DNA of 27,254 nt, taken from assembly GCA_019425005.1 (NCBI GenBank), contig JAHYYK010000025.1, positions 8,130 to 35,383 on the forward strand. The letters are read 5' to 3'. The stretch is from Collinsella sp. Its GTDB lineage: Bacteria > Actinomycetota > Coriobacteriia > Coriobacteriales > Coriobacteriaceae. The translations under genes were made by a program, and so were the position numbers. Under the pieces are notes generated by a model, which ran no database searches, was not told where the DNA came from, and saw only the letters and a program-made list of their open reading frames with translations. Numbering within the stretch: the first letter of the stretch is position 1; every line of letters starts with the position of its first letter. Below are positions 8,628-15,197 of the stretch, one piece after another.

Positions 8628-9347
8628 CTATCGCTTGGAATTGACGCGGTAATGGAAGATCTCGGGGTGTGTGCGGGCATGCGTGACCTCGAACAAGATG
8701 CCGTCCGAGGTGTACGACTGGCTCTCCATAACGGCGACGCAGTTGTACTTGCCAAGGTCCAGATAGCTGCAGTCCTCATCGTTGGCGAGCTCGACACTCA
8801 CCGTACGGCGGCTCGCCATCACTTTGATGCCGCGCTTGTGCTCCAGATAGCCGTAGATAGAATCCGCCGCGATCTCGGGGGTCAGGCCCTTGGCGATCGA
8901 CGCCAAAAAGTAGCCGTGGTCCACTTGGCGCGCGCTGCCGTTGAGGCTTCGGACACGCACGACGCGAATCAGCTCCTCGCCCACCTTAAAGCCCAGGCGA
9001 CGAGAGAGTTGCTCAGTGCAAATCAAATGTTCAAAAGACTTGACCTCGGTCGATGCGACGGCATTGTTGCGTTTTGCGAACTCGCCAAACGACTCAACCT
9101 CTTCGAGTGCGCCCAGCATATCGGTTTCGCCCTTAAGCCAAATAACGCGCACGCCCTTGCCGTGTATAGGCTGCACAAACATCTGGTCGGCCAGCATGCT
9201 CAAGGCGCGTCGAACGGTATTGCGCGTGCAGCCAAACTCCGCGGTCAGCTCGGCTTCGGTTGGCAGCATCTCCTGAAACGCATAGGTCCCGTTGATGATG
9301 CGCGAACGGATCTCGCGGTAGATTCCTTCGTAAATCGCTTTTGGCAT
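8628..9347 (-). CDS. GntR-family transcriptional regulator with UTRA ligand domain (HutC/TreR type)
   Basis: A 239-residue DNA-binding regulator. Residues about 5-73 form the winged helix (YEGIYREIRSRIINGTY, LPTEAELTAEFGCTRNTVRRAL, HGKGVRV). Residues about 90-230 look like a UTRA effector domain, including LIRVVRVRSLNG and the C-terminal SYTSDGILFEVTHARTHPE block. UTRA domains bind small molecules, often sugar phosphates. The ATG has AGAGGTGA nine bases upstream. It lies between the importer operon (same strand) and the divergent PTS gene, and similar palindromes occur before all three, so local control of sugar uptake is likely. The effector is not known. Confidence 0.92.
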   Translation of the reverse strand: MPKAIYEGIYREIRSRIINGTYAFQEMLPTEAELTAEFGCTRNTVRRALSMLADQMFVQPIHGKGVRVIWLKGETDMLGALEEVESFGEFAKRNNAVASTEVKSFEHLICTEQLSRRLGFKVGEELIRVVRVRSLNGSARQVDHGYFLASIAKGLTPEIAADSIYGYLEHKRGIKVMASRRTVSVELANDEDCSYLDLGKYNCVAVMESQSYTSDGILFEVTHARTHPEIFHYRVNSKR

Positions 9348-9399
9348 GATTTCACCTCTAATGAATATGTATGGCTAGGCACGATAGCATTTCTTAAAG

Positions 9400-9440
9400 T
9401 TGTTTAAACCGATTATCGGTAAAGCACGGATTATTTACCG
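9400..9440. promoter_or_regulatory. Operator candidates upstream of the GntR regulator
   Basis: TTGTTTAAAC at 9400-9409 contains the palindrome GTTTAAAC. It is followed by the inverted repeat CGGTAAA (9417-9423) / TTTACCG (9434-9440) with a 10-bp spacer. The first element recurs at 9522 and, with one change, at 8430. It probably serves autoregulation; no clear -10/-35 for the regulator was found. Confidence 0.45.
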
Positions 9441-9508
9441 TCGACGGTTCCCCCGAAACCCAAATCGGACCGAATCAAAACCGTCAATGCGGCAAGCAGC
9501 CAGTCCTC

Positions 9509-9531
9509 TACAATGAGTTCATTGTTTAAAC
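9509..9531 (+). promoter_or_regulatory. Putative -10 box of the PTS gene with overlapping operator
   Basis: TACAAT at 9509-9514 is a good -10 hexamer; no convincing -35 lies 16-18 bases upstream. TTGTTTAAAC at 9522-9531 would cover the transcription start region, a position suited to repression. Assignment is by pattern only. Confidence 0.4.
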
Positions 9532-9571
9532 GTTCTTGCTCGCACAGCATGTTGCATCCGAAAGGCATATT

Positions 9572-12022
9572 ATGCTGCAGAAAATCCAACGTTTTGGCGG
9601 AGCCATGTTCGCGCCCGCCATGCTGTTTTCTATATCAGGCCTCATGGTCGGCATCTCCGCCCTCGCAACGACCGTGGATATCGTCGGCGACCTCGCCGTA
9701 TACGGAACCCCCTGGTACGTTTTCTGGACTATCATTCAGCGCGGCTCGTGGACGGTCTTTAAGCGCCTTCCACTCCTTTTTGCCGTAGCGCTGCCCATCG
9801 GCCTTGCCCAAAAGCAACCGGCACGCTGCTGCCTCGAGGCGCTCGTAGCCTATTTTGCCTACTGTTTCTTTTTGAGCGAGATCATTAAGCTGAGCGGCGA
9901 CAACCTTGGACTTAAGTACCCGTCGTCTTTAACCCCCGCCAGCGGCATCACCGTCATCGACGGCATCAAGACGCTCGACACCGGCATTATCGGCCCGCTG
10001 GCGGTGTCGGCAACCGTCGTTGCCATCCATGACCGCTTCTACGATGCCAAGGTTCCCGATTGGCTCGGCACGTTCTCGGGTTCCTCGCTCGTCTACCTCA
10101 TCAGCTTTTTTGCCGTGTTTGCCCTTGCCGCCATCTCGGCCGCCATCGTGCCCTTCGCATACGCTGTGACCGAAACGCTGCGCCACGCACTTGCGGGCGT
10201 CGGCCCCTTCGGCGTGGGCATCTTTGTGTTTTTGGAGCGAGCGCTCGAGCCCATGGGGCTACACCATCTGCTCTATATGCCCATCTATTACGACAATCTG
10301 GTCATTCACGACGGTATTTACGCCACGTGGACCAACCTGCTCCCCATTCTCTCCCATAGCACGCGCCCTTTAAATGAACTTGCGCCCTGGGCAGGTTTTA
10401 CCGCCACCGGCTGGGGCAAGCTCTTTGGCCTTCCCGCCATCGCGGCAGCATTCTATTTCACCGCCAAACCCGAACGCCGCGCCGGCCTTAAGGTCATCCT
10501 TTTGCCCGCCATCGTCGCCTCGGTGGTCTGCGGCGTCACCGAGCCGCTCGAGTTTCTCTTTATGTTCACCTATCCCGGACTCTTTTTGCTCTACGCCGTC
10601 CTGTCCTCCTGCCTTGCCATGACCATGAACTTCTTTGGCATCGTCGGCATCTTCTCGGGCGGTCTCATGGAAATGACGGCCTTCAACTTCATCCCACTCA
10701 TGCGAATGCATGCCGGCTCCTACCTTTTGGCGCTCGGTATCGGTCTTGCCTTTAGCCTCATCTTTTTTGTTAGTTTTCGAGCACTCATCTTGGTCTATGA
10801 CCTTAAGACGCCGGGCCGCGAGGATCATGTCTCCAATCGCGCGGCAATCGATCGTTTAACGGGAAGCGGCTTTGCCAAAGAGCAATCTCCCAATGGCGAG
10901 GTCAGTATTCAATCCGATCAAGATCACGTCCTCGCTGAGCGGGTAATTCAGCTTTTAGGTGGCGTTGGCAATATCGTGGGCGCAACCAACTGCGCCACGC
11001 GCCTACGCGTCGAGGTCGCAGACCCTTCCATCGTTGCAGATAATGCGTCGTTTGTCGCGGTGGGCGCCAAGGGCCTCATCATTACGGGCAAGACCGCCCA
11101 GGTGGTCATCGGCATCTCCGTTCCCCGCGTTAAAGAGCATTTTGACCAGATCATGGGCCTCGAGCCGGGATTTGTGCCCACCACCTCGGCCTCCCCTGCC
11201 GCCAGCGCAGCCCATAAGCGCGGCGATATCTGCTTCTTCGATATCGACGGAACACTCGCCTGGCAAGACCCTCGAGTGGCACAAGAGCTTCCCGAGAGCG
11301 AGCGAGACCTCTCCCCCTATCCCAATGAAGCGGTCTCGCAAGCCATCCGTGATTTTGTCGCCAAGGGCAATATGGCGTTTATCTGCACAGGGCGCACGCT
11401 GAGCTGCATCCATCCAAAGCTGCTCGAGCTGCCCTGGACCGGCATCGTCTGCCTCGCGGGTGGCTATGTCGAACTTGAGGGACACGTGATTCGCGATTTG
11501 GCGATGACGCCCGGCATGCTGCAGCGCCTTGCTCCCATTCTTGAGCAATCGGACGAAGTGATTCGTTTTGAGGGACTCAATGGCGTCGTTCGCATGAGTG
11601 CCGATGCGCCCGACGCCCCGGGATACGCCCGCACCGTGGGCGATGCAATTACGCAGCTGCAACATTACAGCGCCTACAAGATCTTAATGTCCACGTCGCT
11701 TGCCAGCCGCATCGCTCAGGATCAAGCGTTTGAGCCGCTGCTCTGCTTTAACGAGCTCGAGCTCGAAGTGACCGAGATTTCGCCTCGCGAATGCACCAAG
11801 CGCGAGGGTATCCAGTCCGTACTCGACGCCCTCGATCCCCACCACGGAACCGTATACGGCATCGGCGACGCCAGCAATGACGTCTCGCTGATGAACGCCG
11901 TCGATGTCGGTATCGCCATGGGCAATGCGCCGGACTTCCTCAAGGAAAAGGCCGACTATGTCACCGACAGCATCGACCACGACGGCGTCGTCACCGCGCT
12001 CGAACACTTTGGGCTTATCTAG
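9572..12022 (+). CDS. PTS EIIC-EIIB (glucose/maltose superfamily) fused to a Cof-type HAD phosphatase
   Basis: Phosphorylating sugar permease with a hydrolase tail, 816 residues. The ATG at 9572 is chosen because AAAGG lies six bases upstream; an in-frame TTG at 9536 lacks a site. Residues 1 to about 408 are EIIC (start MLQKIQRFGGAMFAPAMLF; GLHHLLYMP; GVTEPLEF at 321-327). EIIB follows with the phosphorylatable Cys474 in GATNCATRLRVEV. After a Ser/Ala linker, residues about 553-816 form a HAD hydrolase: FFDIDGTL with Asp557/Asp559, an ICTGR block, and GDASND at 765-770. No EIIA is present. The order C-B matches the maltose/glucose subfamily. The HAD tail may dephosphorylate the imported sugar phosphate, but this is inference. 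It is divergent from the GntR gene. Confidence 0.92.
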   Translation: MLQKIQRFGGAMFAPAMLFSISGLMVGISALATTVDIVGDLAVYGTPWYVFWTIIQRGSWTVFKRLPLLFAVALPIGLAQKQPARCCLEALVAYFAYCFFLSEIIKLSGDNLGLKYPSSLTPASGITVIDGIKTLDTGIIGPLAVSATVVAIHDRFYDAKVPDWLGTFSGSSLVYLISFFAVFALAAISAAIVPFAYAVTETLRHALAGVGPFGVGIFVFLERALEPMGLHHLLYMPIYYDNLVIHDGIYATWTNLLPILSHSTRPLNELAPWAGFTATGWGKLFGLPAIAAAFYFTAKPERRAGLKVILLPAIVASVVCGVTEPLEFLFMFTYPGLFLLYAVLSSCLAMTMNFFGIVGIFSGGLMEMTAFNFIPLMRMHAGSYLLALGIGLAFSLIFFVSFRALILVYDLKTPGREDHVSNRAAIDRLTGSGFAKEQSPNGEVSIQSDQDHVLAERVIQLLGGVGNIVGATNCATRLRVEVADPSIVADNASFVAVGAKGLIITGKTAQVVIGISVPRVKEHFDQIMGLEPGFVPTTSASPAASAAHKRGDICFFDIDGTLAWQDPRVAQELPESERDLSPYPNEAVSQAIRDFVAKGNMAFICTGRTLSCIHPKLLELPWTGIVCLAGGYVELEGHVIRDLAMTPGMLQRLAPILEQSDEVIRFEGLNGVVRMSADAPDAPGYARTVGDAITQLQHYSAYKILMSTSLASRIAQDQAFEPLLCFNELELEVTEISPRECTKREGIQSVLDALDPHHGTVYGIGDASNDVSLMNAVDVGIAMGNAPDFLKEKADYVTDSIDHDGVVTALEHFGLI

Positions 12023-12137
12023 CCAAGCCCCTACCGCACTTGCGGCCGCATGGACCAATCGTCTTCAACCGCCGCGCTCGACGCCCTAATGTGGCAATAT
12101 GTTGTCTGCATAATGCAACGATGCAACCTATCAAAGA

Positions 12138-13163
12138 ATGCGAGAACCCGTGTCCAGTCCGTTTACCAGCTTTTTAGCCCAGCACTTTGACCAGATTAAC
12201 GACTATCTGGCCACGTTCTTTGACGGACAGGCGACTTCCGCCGATATCGAGCGTTACCTGTATACCCCGCTCTCGGCATTTACGGCAAACGCTGGCAAGC
12301 GCCACCGCCCGCTCATCTGCATGCTCGCCGCAACCGCAGTGGGCGGTAGCTTTGAGAGCGCCCGCAGCGCCGCGGCGGCCATCGAGCACTTTCAGTCGGG
12401 CGCACTCATCCACGACGACATCGCCGACAACGGGCAGATTCGTCGCGGCAAGCCCTGCATGCACCTTACCGAGGGTACCGGTCTTGCCATCAACTGCGGT
12501 GACCTGGCGCTCACCATGGTCACCAAGACGGTTCTCGACGACCCCACGCTCAACGCAGACGTGAAGCTTCGCGTGCTCCACGAGCTTACCGAGATGATCG
12601 TCCGTACCATCGAGGGCCAGGCGCTCGACCTGGGCTGGGTCCGCGACGGGCGCTTTGACATTTCGGTCGACGATTATCTGGACATGGCGACGCACAAGAC
12701 CGCGTACTACAGCGGAGCCACGCCGCTTGCCGCCGGAGCCATTATCGGCGGCGGCAGCGAAGAGCAGGTCGAGGCGCTACGCGCCTTTGGCCTGCACACC
12801 GGCCTTGCCTTTCAGATTCAGGACGACCTGCTCAACTTGGTCGGCACCAAAGAGGCCGCCAACAAGGACTTCCGCACCGACATCACCGAGGGTAAACGCA
12901 CGCTCGTTGCCGTGCACGCCCTGTCTGATGAGCGCCATCACGACGAGGTCGAGGCAATCCTTTCCTCGGGCACCGAGGACCCCGCGCAGCTCGCGCGCGC
13001 CGTGGAGATCTTCCAGCAGACCGGCTCCATCGAATATGCTCACGCCTACGCGCTGGACCTGACCGCAAAAGCCAAGGCTGCCATCGAGAACGTTGAGCTT
13101 GACCCGCACGCACGCGAACTGTTCCTCTCCATGGCAGATTTCTTTGTGGAGCGCCTCAACTAG
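12138..13163 (+). CDS. Polyprenyl diphosphate synthase (trans-isoprenyl type)
   Basis: Condenses isopentenyl diphosphate with allylic diphosphates, supplying quinone or lipid-carrier side chains. The 341-residue product has GKRHRP (substrate binding), a first Asp-rich motif HDDIAD (Asp93, 94, 97), RRGKP, the KTA motif at about 187 and the second motif FQIQDDLLN (229-233). The second motif ends in Asn where Asp is usual. The residues four and five before the first motif are small (Gly, Ala), which in this family tends to permit longer products; chain length is therefore guessed as C20 or more. The start is uncertain: ATG at 12138 has only a weak AAAGA, and an in-frame GTG lies at 12150. It stands 115 bp after the PTS gene. 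Confidence 0.92.
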   Translation: MREPVSSPFTSFLAQHFDQINDYLATFFDGQATSADIERYLYTPLSAFTANAGKRHRPLICMLAATAVGGSFESARSAAAAIEHFQSGALIHDDIADNGQIRRGKPCMHLTEGTGLAINCGDLALTMVTKTVLDDPTLNADVKLRVLHELTEMIVRTIEGQALDLGWVRDGRFDISVDDYLDMATHKTAYYSGATPLAAGAIIGGGSEEQVEALRAFGLHTGLAFQIQDDLLNLVGTKEAANKDFRTDITEGKRTLVAVHALSDERHHDEVEAILSSGTEDPAQLARAVEIFQQTGSIEYAHAYALDLTAKAKAAIENVELDPHARELFLSMADFFVERLN

Positions 13164-13205
13164 CGGGGGTCACAAAACCTGTGGGCAGCGCGTTTGGGTA
13201 CAAGT

Positions 13206-13214
13206 TGCTACACT
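13206..13214 (+). promoter_or_regulatory. Possible extended -10 promoter for the CwlM-like gene
   Basis: TGCTACACT is an extended -10 (TGN plus TACACT) about 89 bases before the start codon at 13303. No clear -35 precedes it. Confidence 0.35.
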
Positions 13215-13302
13215 GTTGAGTGCATGTTTATGCATTGTCTCGCGTTGTCTATCCGACACGCGCTCAAAATAGTACGAATCGTACGCCGAAAGGGGTTCGT
13301 TC

Positions 13303-14208
13303 ATGGAACCTATTACAACGGGCATGCAGGGAGCAGCCGTCGAGGACGTCCAGTCCCGCCTTCTGCAGCTCGGCTATACAATCGATGACACCGAGGTTGC
13401 CGACAAGCGCTTTGGCACCACCACCGAGCAGGCCGTCAGCACCTTCAGGCTCGACAGCGGCCTTGCTGCCGGTCATGCCGTCGATATCCCCTGTTGGAGC
13501 GCCCTGGTCGACGCCTCGTATAAGCTGGGCGACCGCACTCTGTATCTGCGCATGCCCAATTTCCATGGCGCCGATGTGCAGGCCCTGCAGCGCGCTCTCA
13601 ACGTTTTGGGCTTTGCCTGCGGCGAGGACGACGGCTACTTTGGTCCGCATACCGAGGCCGCCCTGCAGCAGTTCCAGGAAAATGTCGGCCTGTTTGCCGA
13701 CGGCATGGCCTTCCAGGACACCTACGCCTACATCAACCGCCTGCACCATGTGTGGGAGGGCAAGCCCTCGGTCACCGAAGCCGAGTCCCGCATCGGTTTT
13801 GCTCGCGCCGCCAACGTGCTCGAGCGCTTCCAGATCGCCGTTATCGGCGAGGACCCCATCGCGCGCAGTGTTGCGTCGCGCATGTGGAATATCGCCACGG
13901 CAACGACCGACAACAGCGGCATGATGCTCTGCGACTCCGAGGTCCCAACCGACGTTGACCTGGTGCTCGAGATCGCAAGCGACGAGCTGCCCGCCGACGC
14001 CGCGCCACGCGCCACGATTGCCCTCGCCGAGTGCCACAACCTGGCCCAGCGCATCCGCACCGCCAATGTCGCCGCGCAGCAGAAGCCGGCTCGCATTCGC
14101 ATTGAGCTCACGGGCATGACGCGCTACAACGGCACCTTCACGGCCAGCGACGCGCAGACGCTCGCCGTACGCCTACTCGACGGCGTTTGCGATGCCCTCG
14201 CAGATTAG
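13303..14208 (+). CDS. CwlM-like cytoplasmic protein with two peptidoglycan-binding-type domains and a divergent C-terminal domain
   Basis: A 301-residue protein without signal peptide or membrane segment; GAAAGGGG lies seven bases before the ATG. Residues about 5-70 (GMQGAAVEDVQSRLLQLGY) and about 80-150 (GADVQALQRALNVLGF, DDGYFGPHTEAALQQFQENVGL) are tandem PG_binding_1 repeats, preceded by LGDRTLYLR as in CwlM. Mycobacterial CwlM has the same order, two such repeats then an amidase_3 domain, and is a cytoplasmic activator of MurA. Here residues about 155-301 lie where the amidase would be, but no zinc-binding His/Glu set (such as a DPGHGG start) is visible, so catalysis is unlikely. The resemblance is from memory of the family; the role is inferred. 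Confidence 0.75.
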   Translation: MEPITTGMQGAAVEDVQSRLLQLGYTIDDTEVADKRFGTTTEQAVSTFRLDSGLAAGHAVDIPCWSALVDASYKLGDRTLYLRMPNFHGADVQALQRALNVLGFACGEDDGYFGPHTEAALQQFQENVGLFADGMAFQDTYAYINRLHHVWEGKPSVTEAESRIGFARAANVLERFQIAVIGEDPIARSVASRMWNIATATTDNSGMMLCDSEVPTDVDLVLEIASDELPADAAPRATIALAECHNLAQRIRTANVAAQQKPARIRIELTGMTRYNGTFTASDAQTLAVRLLDGVCDALAD

Positions 14209-14215
14209 GTAAACT
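14187..14215 (+). promoter_or_regulatory. Probable promoter of tRNA-Gln
   Basis: TTGCGA (14187-14192) and TAAACT (14210-14215) are spaced by 17 bases. Transcription would start about 25 bases before the tRNA. The -35 lies inside the end of the preceding gene. Confidence 0.5.
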
Positions 14216-14246
14216 AGACGAGTTGCTTTTGGGCAACACCACACAT

Positions 14247-14321
14247 TGGGACGTAGTTCAACGGTAGAACTCCGGTTTTTGGTGCCGGCTGTTGGGGGTT
14301 CGAATCCCTCCGTCCCAGCCA
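14247..14321 (+). tRNA. tRNA-Gln (anticodon UUG), CCA encoded
   Basis: The acceptor stem TGGGACG pairs with CGTCCCA, followed by the discriminator G and an encoded CCA. The anticodon stem CCGGT/GCCGG holds the seven-base loop TTTTGGT, giving anticodon TTG at positions 34-36. The T arm GGGGGTTCGAATCCCTC is canonical. A terminator follows ten bases later. Confidence 0.95.
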
Positions 14322-14330
14322 TTAAAACTG

Positions 14331-14366
14331 AGCGCCCTAAGCCCATAACGGCCCAGGGCGCTTTCT
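14331..14366 (+). terminator. Terminator of tRNA-Gln
   Basis: AGCGCCCT pairs with AGGGCGCT around a 16-nt loop and is followed by TTCTT. It lies ten bases after the CCA end. Confidence 0.7.
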
Positions 14367-14372
14367 TGTGGG

Positions 14373-14628
14373 CAAGCGGAGGAATTCGAACCCGCAAGGG
14401 TGCGGAGCTGAGGAAACGCGAAGCGTTTTCCAGCGCAGCACGCAAGGAGCGAAGCGACGCAGCGGGGCGCGGCCGCCGACCAGGCGGACGCGGAATCCCT
14501 CCGTCCCACACCAGCCAAGAGCCCCTCACGTCAAGCAAATCGAGCCAACGCCGCCAAGCGGAGGAATCCGAACCCGCAAGGATGCGGAGCGACGCAGCGG
14601 GGCGCGGCCGCCGCAGGCAGACGCGGTG
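14373..14628. repeat. Pair of direct repeats rich in small palindromes
   Basis: A segment beginning AAGCGGAGGAATTCGAACCC (about 14374) recurs at about 14556 with one change, and both copies continue through a shared GACGCAGCGGGGCGCGGCCG stretch to GACGCGG. The first copy (to about 14492) has an extra middle part with a hairpin around GGAAACGC/GCGTTTTCC; the second (to about 14628) lacks it. No gene is supported here. Confidence 0.75.
14493..14508 (+). repeat. Partial duplication of the tRNA-Gln 3' end
   Basis: GAATCCCTCCGTCCCA is identical to bases 14302-14317 of the tRNA. It resembles a tRNA-derived attachment site, but no integrase gene and only about 190 bp lie between the two copies. Confidence 0.6.
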
Positions 14629-14630
14629 TC

Positions 14631-14683
14631 GGCACTTGGGGACGCTCCTAAGTGCCGGCATTATAGGAACGTCCCCAAGTGCC
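14631..14683. repeat. REP-like inverted repeat with 20-bp arms
   Basis: The arms GGCACTTGGGGACGCTCCTA (14631-14650) and its near reverse complement at 14664-14683 match at 19 of 20 positions, with a 13-bp spacer. There is no T-tract, so a repetitive extragenic palindrome is more likely than a terminator. Confidence 0.75.
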
Positions 14684-14719
14684 GGCTCGGGACTATTTTC
14701 GAGGACCCTCCGAAGGACT

Positions 14720-14949
14720 GTGGCCAAAAAACGGCAAATATGAGTACTGTTACCGTTGTAGCTACATTATTTTCGTTAATAAAAGAAGATCTTAATGAGA
14801 TTTATTCGCATCAAGGTCTTCCTTTAATGAACACTTGAGGAGATACGGCAGCTTATCTGCTCGATCGACACGTCAAATCACCTTAAATGTGGTCAAAATT
14901 ACTGCTACTAAAAGAGTATCAGTACTCATATTTGATGTTTTTTGGCCAC
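14720..14949. mobile_element. MITE-like 230-bp element with 30-bp terminal inverted repeats
   Basis: The arm at 14720-14749 (starting GTGGCCAAAAAAC) and the arm at 14920-14949 (ending GTTTTTTGGCCAC) are reverse complements at 28 of 30 positions. Weaker complementarity continues inward, so the whole segment could fold as one long imperfect hairpin. The interior is AT-rich and encodes nothing convincing. No target-site duplication is evident. Mobility is inferred from shape only. Confidence 0.5.
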
Positions 14950-14987
14950 GGCTCTTTATAGACACCCTGCACAGCGACGGTGGTAGA

Positions 14988-15020
14988 TTTCGGAACGTGT
15001 CCGTCAGCCCCGTTCCGAAA
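14988..15020. repeat. Hairpin with 10-bp perfect stem
   Basis: TTTCGGAACG pairs with CGTTCCGAAA around a 13-nt loop. It lies between the MITE-like element and the first long hairpin element, downstream of the - strand TOPRIM gene. No T-tract is present on either side. Confidence 0.6.
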
Positions 15021-15054
15021 AGCGAGCCGCGTGCAACGGCCAAGCCACGACAGC

Positions 15055-15187
15055 CCCCGGGAGAGCGGGGACACCGGCTTAGGTTTATCGCGAGTTCCGC
15101 ACGAACAGGAGGCCACTTAATGTGGCCTCCGTCGTGAGCAGGACTGTAGAGCAGGAAACCTAAGCCGGTGTCCCCGCTCTCCCGGGG
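15055..15187. repeat. Long hairpin element, copy 1: conserved core in 32-bp perfect arms
   Basis: Arms at 15055-15086 and 15156-15187 are perfect 32-bp reverse complements (outer end CCCCGGGAGAGCGGGG). They enclose a core which, counted with its TTT/AAA edges, spans 15084-15158 (75 bp, start TTTATCGCGAG, end GAGCAGGAAA). Inside the core GGAGGCCAC/GTGGCCTCC forms a second hairpin with loop TTAAT. The core is identical over 75 bp to copy 3, while the arms outside TTT/AAA are unrelated. The element ends ten bases beyond the stop codon of the TOPRIM gene. It is not followed by a T-tract. Confidence 0.9.
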
Positions 15188-15197
15188 CCGGCGGAAT

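Noticed and set aside
14302..14508. Integrated prophage or island at tRNA-Gln
   Set aside because: Only about 190 bp separate the two tail copies and no integrase or cargo gene is present.
14368..14838. Frames across the repeats after tRNA-Gln
   Set aside because: They read through direct repeats and palindromes with no domain or ribosome binding site.
15055..15187. Ordinary rho-independent terminator for the TOPRIM gene
   Set aside because: The hairpin spans 133 bp with a 75-bp conserved core and has no T-tract.
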